From Symbiodinium natans (Eukaryota > Sar > Dinophyceae > Suessiales > Symbiodiniaceae): a DNA stretch of 64,000 bases. Where the stretch lies: the NCBI GenBank assembly GCA_905221605.1, contig CAJNDS010002242.1, forward strand, positions 56,001 through 120,000, given 5' to 3'. Under the pieces are notes generated by a model that was not told where the DNA came from, searched no databases, and was given only the letters and a program-made list of their open reading frames with translations. Below, one piece after another: positions 1 to 10,706 of the stretch. The stretch's first letter is position 1; the number at the start of each line of letters is the position of its first letter. Made by a program: the position numbers and the translations under genes.

Positions 1-120
1 GCCCTAAACCCTTCAAATCCCCAAAACCCCTCAACCCTAAACAAAAAGCCCTAAATCCCTAAACCCTAAATAAAACCATAAATACCCTAAACCCTAACAT
101 CCCTAAAAAGCCCTCAGTCG
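1..120. repeat. degenerate CCCTAAA array
   Basis: Loose CCCTAAA units with many variants; the window opens inside it. Confidence 0.85.
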
Positions 121-625
121 CGTAGGCTTGGGCCTCCCGTCAGCTGCTGGGGGTCCAGCCCGTGGGTGTCTTCACCACGAGGATGGGAGTGGATGTCGTT
201 TTTTATCTATTTATTTTATTTACATTTTTTTTCCGCGGGGGGGGGGGGGTGGGGGGGCGGTGTAGGGTTTAGGGTTTGGGGTTTGGGGTTTTGGGGTTTT
301 GGGGTTTAGGGTTTAGGGTTTAGGCTGGGACTCTGCGGATGATTGGAGCATGCGAAGAGTCTGGGGATCCTCTTCTCTCTCTTCGCCGCTCCTTCCCTAC
401 CCTGCTAAGGCGACCCCAAACCCCAAACCTCAACCCAAAACCCAAAGCTTAAGCCCCAAACCCTAAAAATCTCAACCGCGCACCCTCAGACCCAAACCCC
501 AACACGCTTAACCCTAAAACACCCTGAGCCCGAAACCCTAAACCCTAAACCCTAAACCCTAAACCCTAAACCCTAAAGAGTCCTTGGATCCCAGCGGCAC
601 TGTGTAACCTCAACCCTGTACGCAG

Positions 626-699
626 GCTTTGGCCGGACCAGAACAATCACCTCTCACTGTGGGTGACGCAGACCTTCCGCGCGACGGAGGAGCTGCCTT
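626..699 (+). CDS. putative exon
   Basis: TACGCAG precedes; reads LWPDQNNHLSLWVTQTFRAT and onward; GTTCCG follows. No family recognised. Confidence 0.4.
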
Positions 700-840
700 G
701 TTCCGCTCCTTTCCCCCCCCTGAACTACTATTTGCTTAACAACGCCCAACAAAACATAGAACAGTAAGCCCTATATTGCCCTGAAAAGGAATAATCTTGT
801 TTAGTTTTTGGGGGGTTCTTAGGCAAGTAGTAGTAAGCAG

Positions 841-944
841 CGTTGGCAAAGCTCGAGGGAGAGACGGCGATGCTCTAAACTGGCTCAGGCTTGCAGCTCA
901 GTGTGTGGCGGGCTCCGGGTTTTCATGTAGGACACTGGCTGAAG
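841..944 (+). CDS. putative exon
   Basis: AAGCAG precedes, GTATAG follows; phase 1 start; includes GDALNWLRLAAQCVAGSG. An exon starting inside at 896 (TTGCAG) in another frame is a weaker alternative. Confidence 0.45.
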
Positions 945-1046
945 GTATAGTAAGGTTTGCCCTAACCCCTAAACCCTAAACCCTAAACCCTAAACCCCAG
1001 ACCCTAAACCCTAAACCCTAAACCCTAAATTGTTCACAGCTTTCAG

Positions 1047-1145
1047 GATTGTACAACCCCACTCCGTCGTTGTTTTCTCGTTCCGTCTCGTGATGTCGGA
1101 CGTGGCCTTGGAAACAGTCGGTCGAAGCACATGGGCCCCTGTTAG
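1047..1145 (+). CDS. putative terminal exon
   Basis: CTTTCAG precedes; DCTTPLRRCFLVPSRDVGRG and onward to TAG. Basic, no family. Confidence 0.25.
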   Translation, partial: DCTTPLRRCFLVPSRDVGRGLGNSRSKHMGPC

Positions 1146-1167
1146 CACCAGACGTCTCCTGTAATAT

Positions 1168-1255
1168 TGGGGTCGGAATAAGTACTAACAGTATTCCCTT
1201 ATGGTCCCTTTTGTAAATATACAATAAAAGCTCCAAAATCCTATTCTAATTATGA
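1168..1255. mobile_element. GGGGTCGGAATA family repeat, copy 1
   Basis: Shares GGGGTCGGAATA and TATTCCCTTATGGT with 61515-61612 and, more weakly, 60029-60105. Too short to encode anything. Confidence 0.6.
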
Positions 1256-1343
1256 AGGCCCCTATGTTACAATCGTTGAACTTGTAGTCAGGTCTGTCTT
1301 TGCAGAGCTCTTATATCTTCCAAAACATCTAAAAACGCCTCAG

Positions 1344-1421
1344 GTCTTCGACTTGCGAACGGTCAGCACCTCACCCCTAGGCACGGGACAGAAGTTCCGG
1401 AAAGAGCTTCCTTGCCTTTAG
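1344..1421 (+). CDS. putative exon or C-terminus
   Basis: GCCTCAG precedes; VFDLRTVSTSPLGTGQKFRK and onward; the stop TAG is made by the first TTTAGGG unit. Confidence 0.35.
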   Translation, partial: VFDLRTVSTSPLGTGQKFRKELPCL

Positions 1422-1489
1422 GGCTTAGGGTTTAGGGTTTAGGGTTTAGGGTGTCAGAACCTATGAGTTCTGTTGTCTTAGGGTTGCAG

Positions 1490-1552
1490 GTCAGTCTCCC
1501 AAAAAGGTCTCCACTGGCTAGCATTGCACCGTGCTTGCCATGTCGTCTGATA
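1490..1552 (+). CDS. putative exon
   Basis: GTTGCAG precedes; VSLPKRSPLASIAPCLPC and onward; donor GTTTGGGG, a telomere-variant sequence. Confidence 0.33.
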
Positions 1553-1657
1553 GTTTGGGGATCTCGGCCTAACACTTCGAACCCTAAACTCTCAACCAGC
1601 ATACATGACCTCGAGGCCTCTTGATACACACTTTGGGATGTTCCACCTGATACCAAC

Positions 1658-1747
1658 CCCTAAGGCTCCAAATAGCCCAACGTAGGCATTATCTACAGAC
1701 TTTAGACCCCAATGTAGGTATTATTTGTATACTTGGAGCCCTAGGGA
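1658..1747. mobile_element. CTAAGGCTCCAA inverted-repeat element, copy 1
   Basis: About 90 bp, ends CCTAAGGCTCCAA and TTGGAGCCCTAGG. An internal motif AAYGTAGGYATTAT occurs twice. Nearly identical copy at 3705. Confidence 0.75.
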
Positions 1748-1905
1748 ACGGTCCTTTAAACAGATTATAGTAGGGGTACTAGAAATTTTAGTAAGGATCT
1801 GTTAGTATAACCCGCATCCCCACCCAAGCATCCTGAACCCTGCTCCGACGGCCGCTCCTAAACAAAGCCCTACCTGCAACGCCAAATAAACTACTGTTTT
1901 GCAGT

Positions 1906-2014
1906 AACCCTAAACCCTAAACCCTAAACCCTAAACCCTAAACCCTAAACCCTAAACCCTAAACCCTAAACCCTAAACCCTAAACCCTAAACCCTAAACC
2001 CTAAACCCTAAACC
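1906..2014. repeat. CCCTAAA array, near perfect
   Basis: About 15 consecutive 7-bp units. Confidence 0.95.
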
Positions 2015-2610
2015 CAACCCTAAACCCTCCAAACTGTACGGGGAAACCTTGAACCCTGGGTCCCAAGCTTGTGTGGAGGAGTACGCCGATCGTGGCACGT
2101 CGCAGCGATTTCAGGCGCAGTCCCCACTCACGTCGTCAGGGCTTAGGTCCCGTGGTCGAGGGTTTAGGGTTTAGGGCTTTTAGGGTTTAGGGTTTAGGGT
2201 TTAGGGCTTCGTTTAGGGCCTCGGGGCTTTGGGGCTCTGGGCGTGAGGGGTTTTATGGTTTCAGGGCCGTTTTTTGTGCTTTGTGCTTTTGGTGTTATGC
2301 CTGTTCGTTAGTATGGTTGAGGGCTTTGGGGCTTTAAGCTTTGGGGTTAAGTTTGCTCCTTTTGGAAAAGGGGTTTAAAGTTCAGGCTTCAGAGCCCTAG
2401 AGGGCTTCGAATTGTCGGGTTTGGGGTTTAGGGTTTAGGGTTTAAGGTCTAGGGTTTAGGGTTTAGGGTTGGGGTTCATGGGGTGCCCACACTATCTACA
2501 GGCTTTGTTGGGCTTTTTTCTTGGGCAAGGGCTTCAGGTTTAGGGTTTAGTGTTCTGCCCAACGACCGTTAGAGTCCCTTTCGGGGTTTGGGCTGCATGT
2601 GGTTGCTTAG

Positions 2611-2704
2611 TAGCTGAGTGAGTACACTTTACACTTTTTGGGATACTATAATCCCGAATAGAACTGAAAGTGTACACTTCTGGGGCTTATGAACTCAGCA
2701 ACAA
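2611..2704. mobile_element. GCTGAGTGAGTACA element, copy 1
   Basis: Inverted repeat GTACACTTTACACTTTT... versus GAAAGTGTACACTT. Copies at 4901-5001 (reverse orientation) and 40986-41090. Confidence 0.75.
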
Positions 2705-2912
2705 AGGTTGAGGGTTTGAAGGTGCAAATCGCCAGGAGCCCTACACCCAAAACCCCAAGTCAATTCTGAAGGGAGCGGGAGTAGGGGTAGCCCGAAGCCT
2801 GAAGCCCTATGCCTCAAGCCCCGAAGCCTCAAACTGCGAGGCCATAAGCCTAAAACTTAAACCCTAAACCCTAAACCCTAAACCTGTTGTTACAACCTAA
2901 GACTGATGACAG

Positions 2913-2972
2913 GTGGAGCGCCTCCACAAGTGGACCTTTAAGCGCGTGCTACAGAGCCTGGGACGATCTGAG
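2913..2972 (+). CDS. putative 60-nt exon
   Basis: GATGACAG precedes, GTCATA follows; exactly 20 codons VERLHKWTFKRVLQSLGRSE, amphipathic helix-like. The following intron holds the element at 3132. Confidence 0.5.
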
Positions 2973-3131
2973 GTCATAGGAGCTTCCGGATTATTTCTAT
3001 TTGCTTAAGAGCTTCAAAAGAATCAGAAATGATAATCCCTATATGACCCATGTAAGGAAGAGTGTTTTTTATCGTTTTGGTGGTTCTTAAGCAATTAGTA
3101 GATTGCGGTTCAGGGCCTAGACTCTCGGGCC

Positions 3132-3275
3132 TACTTGAAGGTTCATGGCACTTATGAACCAAATATAACTGTACTTCTAGCTGTAGTTAAAACCATATTA
3201 GGGCACTTAAGGGGCTTAGAAGTGGGTTAAAAGTACAGTTATACTTGGTGAATAGGTACCATGAACCTCCAAGTA
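3132..3275. mobile_element. TACTTGGAGGTTCATGG element, copy 1
   Basis: About 144 bp with terminal inverted repeats TACTTGRAGGTTCATGG / CCATGAACCTCCAAGTA. Lies in the intron after the exon 2913-2972. Part-copies lie near 6925-7018 and 31353-31378. Confidence 0.8.
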
Positions 3276-3704
3276 TGGCCTAGTAATTAGCTAGGCTTGA
3301 GAAGGGCAGTTACACGGTTACCACCTCTGAAAGGTTCTGAAGTAGGGGCCCTTGGGCTGTATTAGGGTACGTAAAGAGCCTTTAAGGGGTCCCCTGTTGA
3401 GGGCCCATACTGAGGGACCATGCAGCAGGTGTAAGGGGAATTATTGAATATATGGCTTGGAAGGCCAAAGTATTGCTTCAATTAGGTTCTGTTCTGTTAG
3501 ACCTTATACGCTCGCTGGACTCACGATGCTGAGGGTTTAAGGTTTAGGGTTTAGGGTTTAGGGTCTAGGGTGTAGGGTTTAGGGTTTAGGGTTTAGGGTT
3601 TCGGGTTTAGGGAGCTAAAGCCTTAAACCCAAGACCATTCTCCGACTGCGGCATTTCTGGTCAGGTGATTCGGGTTTTGCAGTAGAACTTGCAAATCCTA
3701 GAAA

Positions 3705-3795
3705 CCCCTAAGGCTCCAAATAGCCCAACGTAGGCATTATTTACAGACTTTAGACCCCAATGTAGGTATTATTTGTTTACTTGGAGCCCTAGGGA
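3705..3795. mobile_element. CTAAGGCTCCAA inverted-repeat element, copy 2
   Basis: Differs from copy 1 by a few bases; high identity implies recent movement or duplication. Confidence 0.75.
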
Positions 3796-4622
3796 ACCAG
3801 CCCAACTCAGTCTTGAACTCGTAAGGTCTTTAGGGCTTTAGGGCTGTAGGGTGTAGGGCTCAGGGGGGTGAAGCCTTCCTTGTGTTGCCCCAAGCCCTAA
3901 TACCAAACCCTAAGCCCCTTTCCCTAAAAACCCTAAATCCTAGGACCCTAAAACCATAAATCCTAAGCCCTAAACCCTAAACCCCCAAGTCCCAAGCCCC
4001 TACAACCTAAAACCTCCAGCCCCAAACCCCAAACCCGAGGCCCCTAAAGCCTGAACCCTAAACCGTAAACCCTAAACCCAAAACCCTAGGCCCCTGAACC
4101 TCTCAAGCCCGAACCCTGGCCCAAGGAATGACTTCACTGAGGAGGCTTTGCTTGGAAGCCCTTTTGACCCAGGGTTTAGGGTTTAGGGGTTAGGGGTTAG
4201 AGGTTAGGGGTTAGGGTTTAGGGTTTAGGGTTGGTAAGGTGGGCTCTGGGGATTATGATAGGCTTTCTGGGGGATACTAAGTAGACGTACTCAGTCAAAA
4301 GAGCTTCCAAGTGCTTCCCGTTAGGGTTGGGGGAGAAGGAGGCTCAGGGGTGTAGGGATTTTAGGGTTTGGGGATAAACCCTAAACCCTTATTGGCGCTC
4401 AGGGGTTAGCGTTCTACGAAGTCCTTTGGGGGGTTGGGTTCTAGGGCCTGAGTTTAGGGTTTTCCCTAGTGTAAACCTTTGAGTCCATCTAGTAGTTTAT
4501 GTCAACCTCCATCTGAGGTATCCATGATATGGGGAGTTACGATATTCAGAAGCCCTACATGCCATCTCCAAAGCCCTAAACAGCCCTGAAATCCACGAAC
4601 CCCACAAACCCCAAATGCATAG

Positions 4623-4671
4623 ACCCGATCAGCTCGACATGATAAGCCGTGAGAAGGACAAATCCTCCTAA
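4623..4671 (+). CDS. putative terminal exon
   Basis: GCATAG precedes; PDQLDMISREKDKSS then TAA. Confidence 0.35.
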
Positions 4672-4775
4672 CCTCTCTAAGACCTGGACCTAAACCCTAA
4701 ACCCTAAACCCTAAACCCTAAACCCTAAGCCCTAAACCCTAAACCCTAAACCGAGTACCCAGCGCATCTTGGCAG

Positions 4776-4822
4776 GTCAGTGATTGGATGCTGGTAGACA
4801 TCAACAAAGGCTGCTGGCTTCG
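4776..4822 (+). CDS. putative exon with consensus donor
   Basis: CTTGGCAG precedes, GTAAGA follows; VSDWMLVDINKGCWL. Both edges match textbook splice sites. Confidence 0.55.
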
Positions 4823-4900
4823 GTAAGAATGCCTGAACCCTTACACTCCCAAACCCAAAGCCTCAACCCTAAGAACCCCCAGACGCCGGACTCGAATCAT

Positions 4901-5001
4901 TATCTTAGTTGAGTCCATAAGCCCCCAAAAAGTGTACACTTTCAGTTCTATAGGGGATAAGAGTATCCGAAAAAGTGTTGCTCTCTCAGCCACTTAGTTA
5001 T
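4901..5001. mobile_element. GCTGAGTGAGTACA element, copy 2 (reverse)
   Basis: Shares AAGTGTACACTTTCAGTTCT and the flanking TTGAGTCCATAAGC. Confidence 0.7.
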
Positions 5002-5243
5002 AAGCCCTGAACCAGGATCATCCTACGCAGCCCAAAACCCCAAGGGCTCCTAAACACAAAGCACCCCTCAGCCCGAAACATCCCAAACCCTAAACCCAAC
5101 ATCCTAAATTCCAACCCTAAACGTTCTAAGCCCTAAACCCAAAACATCCCCAAAACCCTAAACCCCAAACCCTAAACCTTAAACGCTAAAACCCAAACCC
5201 TAAACCCCAAACCACAAACCCCAAGCCCCACGCAAGCCAGCAG

Positions 5244-5323
5244 ACCACCAAGCCCCGCGGGCTGCCAAAGGACGCAGTACCCTTGAGGGGCATATTCACA
5301 GACCATTCGGGGCCCAAGAGCCC
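5244..5323 (+). CDS. putative exon
   Basis: AGCCAGCAG precedes; TTKPRGLPKDAVPLRGIFTD and onward; donor GTGAAC, or read-through to a TAA made by CCTAAACCC at 5334. Confidence 0.45.
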
Positions 5324-5449
5324 CGTGAACACCTAAACCCTAAACCCTAAACCCTAAACCCTAAACCCTAAACCCTAAACCCTACTATTGGGGTATGAGG
5401 GCCCTTACAAGGGGGGAGTCTGGACAACCCTGTTTGCACAGTCTTCCTT

Positions 5450-5785
5450 TTAAGGTTGTGGGGTTGTAGGGTTGTAGTGTTTAGGATTTTAGGGTTGTAG
5501 GGTGTTAGGGTTTTAACGTGTTAGGTTGTTTTGGGTTGCAGGGTTGTAGGGTGTCAGGGTTGTAGGCTTTTAGGGTTTCACGGTTTTAGGGTGTGAGAGT
5601 TTCAGGGTTTTAGTGTCACAAGGTTTTAGGGCTTTCGAGTTTCAATGTTATAGGGGCTGAGGGCTTTCGGGCTTTCGGCTGTCGGGTTTTAGGGTTTTAG
5701 GGTTTTAGGTTTTAGGGTTTTAGGGTTTTAGGGTTTTAGGGTTTTAGGGTTCTAGGGTTCGAGGGTTTTAGGGTTTTAGGGTTAG
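5450..5785. repeat. TTTTAGGG/TTGTAGGG variant array
   Basis: An 8-bp variant (TTTTAGGG) is locally amplified, with degenerate units on the left and near-perfect units at 5690-5785. Together with 5337-5450 this explains the gap between the exons at 5244 and 5807. Confidence 0.85.
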
Positions 5786-5806
5786 GGTTCAGGAATTTCG
5801 GTGCAG

Positions 5807-5853
5807 GATGCGCGTCTGCCTATGTGATCTTTAGAGCGACTTGTTTTGCGCAG
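5807..5853 (+). CDS. putative exon
   Basis: GGTGCAG precedes, CAG|GTGGTT follows; CASAYVIFRATCFAQ. Confidence 0.33.
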
Positions 5854-6070
5854 GTGGTTCTTGCAGAGACCCTTAGTGCATTCTTAGAGACCCTAGACCC
5901 TAAACCCTAAACCCCAAGCCCTAAACCCTAGACCCTAAACCCCAAGCCCTAAACCCTAAACCCTAAACCCCAAGCCCTAAACCGTAAACCCTAAATCCTA
6001 ATAGCCCTAAACCCTAAACCCTAAATCCTAAAACCCCTAAGAAGTGCTTCGACTTGTAGGTCTGTCGCAG

Positions 6071-6139
6071 AGGTACCTTCCCCCCTCGCCAAGAAGCAGC
6101 TGCTGGAAAGCCAGCTAACCCGACTTGCCCGCGCGCACG
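6071..6139 (+). CDS. putative exon
   Basis: TGTCGCAG precedes; contains PLAKKQLLESQLTRLARAH, helical and basic; donor GTCGAC. Confidence 0.45.
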
Positions 6140-6202
6140 GTCGACGAAAAAATCCAGACCCTAAATCCCTGAAACCGAAAAGCCCAAACCCTAGCCCTAA
6201 AC

Positions 6203-6398
6203 TAAACCCTAAACCCTAAACCCTAAACCCTAAACCCTAAACCCTAAACCCTGAACCCTGAACCCTAAACCCTAAACCCTAAACCCTAAACCCTAAACCC
6301 TAAACCCTAAACCCTAAACCCTAAACCCTAAACCCTAAACCCTAAACCCTAAACCCTAAACCCTAAACCCAAGCCCTAAACCCTAAACCCTAAACCCT
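6203..6398. repeat. CCCTAAA array, longest in the left half
   Basis: About 28 units, almost perfect, with two CCCTGAA units. Confidence 0.95.
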
Positions 6399-6754
6399 GT
6401 AAACCCTACAATCCTAATCTTTCCGGGGTGGTGCTTAAAGCGGTCTGTTGGGGGCTTGTACGGTGCAGCGATGCTTGCTGCGGAGGTAGGGGTATCAAGG
6501 GATTAAGACTCGTACCCCCTAAGGTTGTGCCCCTGAGAGATTTAGGGTTTAGGGTTTAGGGTTTAGGGTTTCCCTATATACCCGTAACCGGATTTTGGAG
6601 TACCATGCTTTAATGCTTGCTTTGGTTCTGGGTCCCTATGATGTCCAGGCTTTAGGGCTTTAAGGATTTTGGGTTTGGATCTTTGGGGCGGGCTCCGGAC
6701 CGAAGCCCCGTAAGCCTGAACATCTGGATCCCGAACCCGATTTCAGAAATGCAG

Positions 6755-6785
6755 GAGCCGGAGTTCACTGCCAACAAACTTTGTG
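6755..6785 (+). CDS. putative small exon
   Basis: GAAATGCAG precedes, GTACTT follows; EPEFTANKLC. Confidence 0.42.
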
Positions 6786-6843
6786 GTACTTTACCGTAAC
6801 TTTAGATCCTTACCTTTTTTGGGTTTATTGGGTTTCTTAATAA

Positions 6844-6873
6844 GGCAGCTAAAAATTTAAATTTTTAGCTGCC
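6844..6873. repeat. perfect 30-bp palindrome
   Basis: Half-site GGCAGCTAAAAATTT followed directly by its exact complement; no loop. Confidence 0.9.
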
Positions 6874-7311
6874 CTCCTAAGTGCAGCCAACACTATTCCC
6901 TTCAACTTTTGATCCTTGCATAAGTACCTGGAGTTCATGGGTACTGATAACCCCGATTGTAGGTCTACTTCTAGCCTCCTTAGATGACTTAGGGGGCTGA
7001 AAAGTACAGCTATCCCTGGCCTCCCTGACCCCTAAGCCCTAAACACAACAACGAAAACAGAATACACCCAAGCCTCACAGCGACACCCCTCGAAGCTCGA
7101 AATTGAAAGCCCGAAGCTTTCCCCCTGTGCCAAGAAAGGCCCGCAAGAGCCCAAAGACCCTTGAAGCTCATCGAAAGCAACCGGAGTGTCGGGGGTTCGA
7201 GGTTTAGGGATTGGGGATTAGGGTCTTCAACGTCGGGGTTCAAGGTTTGGGTTTAGGGTTAATGGTTTAGGGTTTAGGGTTCAATCGTTTCCCACCGCTT
7301 CACCGGCACAG

Positions 7312-7379
7312 GTGGGAGAGCCACCTCAGTGGTCGAAAGCTGCCAGCATCATGCTCGAGCCACGAGCCTCAGTTACAGG
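7312..7379 (+). CDS. putative exon
   Basis: GGCACAG precedes; VGEPPQWSKAASIMLEPRAS and onward; donor GTTGAGGG. Confidence 0.45.
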
Positions 7380-7820
7380 GTTGAGGGTTTAGGGTTTAGG
7401 GTTTAGGTTTTAGGGTGAGGTTTTTGTGCAGCTTAGGCAGTCTTCTTGTGTTGGGGAGAGGTGGGTGGGGGGTTGGGTTTGGAAGCGTCCTTTCTGTGAA
7501 CTTTATCTGTCGCATGGAGCTCGCGCGTGTCGATACCTCACTGCTTGGGGACAGAGGGTTGAGGTTTTATAGTTTTCTAAGGACCCTTCAAAACCACATG
7601 AACATAAGGATCCTACTATTGGGGTATCAGGGCCCCTACGAGGGGATTCTGTAAGACCAGGTTTGCCATGTTTATGTGGTTTTCTGGGCTTCCAGTTTGG
7701 GGCTTAGGTTGTTAGAGCTTCGGGTGCTGAAAGGGAGCGTTGACCAGTTGTATTGGGGTGGAAACCCTAAACCCTGGACCCTAAAACCCTAAACCCCAGA
7801 CCCCGCCCGCATCTTCCAAG

Positions 7821-7879
7821 GTCGGCTGATGGCGGGACGACCATGACCTACATGGCGCGGCCCCCGATATTTGTTGAGG
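7821..7879 (+). CDS. putative exon
   Basis: CTTCCAAG precedes; SADGGTTMTYMARPPIFVE; donor is the first array unit G|GTTTAGGG. Confidence 0.47.
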
Positions 7880-7903
7880 GTTTAGGGTTAGGGTAGTCCT
7901 ACG

Positions 7904-8199
7904 GAAACCAAAACCTGCTTTAAAGCAGGTAGAGCCGCAAGAACCTGGGTTTTAAGCAAATTTTGCTAAATACCTGGTTTTTGGACATAAAACCAGGTTT
8001 CCGATTTCGCAGCCCACCCACAACCCGTAAAAAAACCGTGCGAAACCCGTAAAAACCCGTGCGAAACCCGTAAAAACCCGTGCGAAACCCGTAAAAACCC
8101 GTGGTGGAAAGCCGGGTTTCTCCTTGCCTTCTTGAAACCAGGTTTTCTCTTGGAAAGTCGGGTTTTTAAGCACAACCTGTTTTAAAGCAGGTTTTGGTT
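7904..8199. mobile_element. palindrome-rich element with 21-bp tandem core
   Basis: About 300 bp. Terminal inverted repeats AACCAAAACCTGCTTTAAAG and its near complement are each palindromic (ACCTGCTTTAAAGCAGGT). Internal hairpins around CCTGGTTTT...AAAACCAGG. Core of three to four tandem copies of CGTGCGAAACCCGTAAAAACC (8020-8105). Confidence 0.75.
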
Positions 8200-8385
8200 G
8201 CTGAGGGGTTGGGGTACCTAGGGGTTTAGGGAAGTTAAGGGTTTGTTAAGGGTTTAGGGTTAGGGTAGTTGGGGTACTTAGGGTTTAGGGAAGTTAAGGG
8301 TTTAGCTGGAGTAGTTGTGGTTTTGTGGCTGCCCATGTTGTGTTGGGGTGAGGATTTAGGGTTCGCATGGGGTTAGGGGATCTAG

Positions 8386-8427
8386 GAGAACCTCGGAGAT
8401 GCGAAGCAACAAACTTTTCAGCTCTCA
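8386..8427 (+). CDS. putative exon
   Basis: GATCTAG precedes; ENLGDAKQQTFQLS; right edge uncertain (GG, GC). Confidence 0.35.
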
Positions 8428-8688
8428 GGGCTTCGGGTTTAGATGTCCAGGGTTTGGGTTTAGGGCTAGCCCCTAAACCATATGAACTTTTCAGGACCTC
8501 CTTACCCTCAACCCTGAAACCAAAACCCTCAACCCTCAACCCTAAAAACGAAACCCTCTATTTTCGGCTTTGAGGGTTTGGGGCTTAGGGGCTCAGGTTT
8601 CCAACTCCTGCTTGGGGTTGAAGGTTTGAAGTGTGTGTTTAGGGCTTCAGGACATCATAAGCCCGAACGCCCTAAACCTGTCCTTTAG

Positions 8689-8758
8689 GGGGTCCCGGAG
8701 CATTCGCAAGATCAGGTGGACATCAAGCAGTCGGTGAGCAACTACAGGCCGCCCTTTT
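8689..8758 (+). CDS. putative exon
   Basis: GTCCTTTAG precedes; GVPEHSQDQVDIKQSVSNYR and onward; donor GTAACA. Confidence 0.52.
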
Positions 8759-9000
8759 GTAACACACAGGGGGGACGGGGGCAGGTGGGGGGGGGGGTTA
8801 GGATTTCGGGTTTAGAGGTTGAATTCCGCCACGTGGACCCCTAAACCCTAAACATCCTAAGCAGCCTAAACCCTAAACCCTGAAAAGCCCTAACAAGCCG
8901 CAATCTGGCGCGGCAGCGTGAGCCCTGAACCCTGAACCCTGAACCCTGAACCCTAAGCCCTAAACCCCAAACCCTAAACCCTAAACCCTAAACCCTAAAG

Positions 9001-9050
9001 AAACCCCAAACACCGAGCTGGCATCGCAATTCACGGAGCTGCCCCTCTGA
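9001..9050 (+). CDS. putative terminal exon
   Basis: CTAAAG precedes; TPNTELASQFTELPL then TGA. Confidence 0.37.
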
Positions 9051-9137
9051 ATGTGGAGCTTCCACGACTAGGAAGCCCGGCAGTACCCTTAGTCCCCTGT
9101 TTCGGGCTTCAGGTTCCCTTGTAAACCCCTTTGTTTC

Positions 9138-9214
9138 GGGTTTAGGGTTTAGGGTTTAGGGTTTAGGGTTTAGGGTTTAGGGTTTAGGGTTTAGGGTTTA
9201 GGGTTTAGGGTTTA
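9138..9214. repeat. TTTAGGG array
   Basis: About 11 perfect units in G-rich orientation. Confidence 0.95.
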
Positions 9215-9275
9215 GCAAAAAAGGGGCACCCGTTTTAATCCTTGGGCAACCTAGGCGAAAAAGCACCGTGCTCAG

Positions 9276-9330
9276 CAATTTCGAGATGCGACCGTTGGAC
9301 CTCCACACCCCCGAACCCTTTGGATCTAGG
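9276..9330 (+). CDS. putative exon
   Basis: GTGCTCAG precedes; NFEMRPLDLHTPEPFGSR; donor AGG|GTTTAGGG. Confidence 0.43.
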
Positions 9331-9456
9331 GTTTAGGGTTTAGGGTTTAGGGTTTATAAGGGTTTAGGGTTTAGGGACCCTGAGCCCTAAATTAAACCCT
9401 TGTACCCTAAGTACTTCTAGCTACCCTGAGCCTCCAAGTATACCTAAAAGCCCCTA

Positions 9457-9489
<33 letters not shown>

Positions 9490-9503
9490 GATCCTGCCGG
9501 CAG

Positions 9504-9577
9504 TTACCTCGCCAACCTGACCATGGGTGACACGGTGTGCCAGATGAGCCCGAATATCTTCCAGCGAAACGTCACCA
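9504..9577 (+). CDS. putative exon
   Basis: GCCGGCAG precedes; YLANLTMGDTVCQMSPNIFQ then RNVTK; donor probably GTGCTC at 9578. Among the most protein-like islands. Confidence 0.52.
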
Positions 9578-9812
9578 AGTGCTCCCCTCTGTTTCCAGGG
9601 CTCTCTTGCTTTAGGGCTTTGGATTTAGGACTTTCTTAGGATTTGTGACGGGGGATTTAGGGGTTTGGGGGTTGTAGGGCTGGCATTCAGTTTTTTTAGG
9701 TTGTTCTGGGGTGTTCGGGTTCAGGGCAGAAGGGCTGCAGTGAGGTCTGGCAGGCGTCTAAGCTGTCTAGAGTTAGTATATTAGGGTTGCTTGGGGACCC
9801 ACTTGGTGCAAG

Positions 9813-9879
9813 GTACTACTGCAAGTTCTGGTGGGAGGACACGAAGTCGCCCGAGATCGTCCCGATCATGGACCGAAGG
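9813..9879 (+). CDS. putative exon
   Basis: GTGCAAG precedes; YYCKFWWEDTKSPEIVPIMD then RR; donor is the array itself, AGG|GTTTAGGG. Confidence 0.57.
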
Positions 9880-10193
9880 GTTTAGGGTTTAGGGTTTAGG
9901 GTTTAGGGTTTAGGGTTTAGGGTTTTCCAGTTGGAGTTGGGGTTGTGGGCCTTAGCAAATGAAGCCCTGCAAGCCCTAAACCCTTGCGCACGGCCTGGCA
10001 GCCTGCCTCCGGAACTGGTCTTCAAGGCCCTTAACCCTAAACCCCAAACCCTACACCCTAAACCCTAAAAACCCCCAAAACCTCAACAGGCCCAAAGCAG
10101 GCAGCGGTTCGGCAGGTAGGTTCAGAGCTACCCTAAACCCCAAACCCCAGACCCTAAACCCTAAGCCCTAACCCCAAAGGGCAGGCCATGCAG

Positions 10194-10225
10194 GTCGGGC
10201 TCAGGAGGCCCCGGGAAAGGCCGAA
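10194..10225 (+). CDS. putative small exon
   Basis: CATGCAG precedes, GTGAGA follows; VGLRRPRERP. Confidence 0.37.
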
Positions 10226-10380
10226 GTGAGATCGGGGGGATGGGGGGTTTGGGGGTTTAGGGGGTTTAGGGGGTTTAGGGTTTAGGGCTCAGGGCTTAGG
10301 GTTTTGGGTGGTTGGAGGTTTTTTTTTTGGGGGGGGGGGGGTTGGGGGTTGGGGGGATTGAGGGTTTAAAGCAAGCACAG

Positions 10381-10494
10381 AGGGAACTTCGGGCTCGTGT
10401 GCTTCAAGCCCTCAGGGATCACAAGCGTGAAATGCCCCGAATTACGAGAGTACCCAGGTTCATGGTATGCAACTACCCCAAGCAGATCCTGTGA
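10381..10494 (+). CDS. putative terminal exon
   Basis: GCACAG precedes; RELRARVLQALRDHKREMPR and RFMVCNYPKQIL then TGA. The ATG at 10312 lies in G-run DNA and is not credible as the start. Confidence 0.47.
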   Translation, partial: RELRARVLQALRDHKREMPRITRVPRFMVCNYPKQIL

Positions 10495-10706
10495 GCCCTG
10501 TAAGCATGCACCCTCCCCTGAAAGAGGGTTTTAGAGAATGAAGGAGGATAGGGATTACGAGATTGAGGGATTAGGGCTTGGCTAGAGAGTGAGGGATTGG
10601 GTCTAGCCTGCCCCTTCAGATAATTGGCGGTTCCCTAGAACACAAGATGTGAGTTCCTGCCAGGGTTCAGGATTTGGAGGGATATAGGGTTTGTTAGGGT
10701 GTTGGG

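Noticed and set aside
1-120. The left end as a true chromosome telomere
   Set aside because: Arrays of the same kind occur throughout and in both orientations; the left-end units are degenerate rather than pure.
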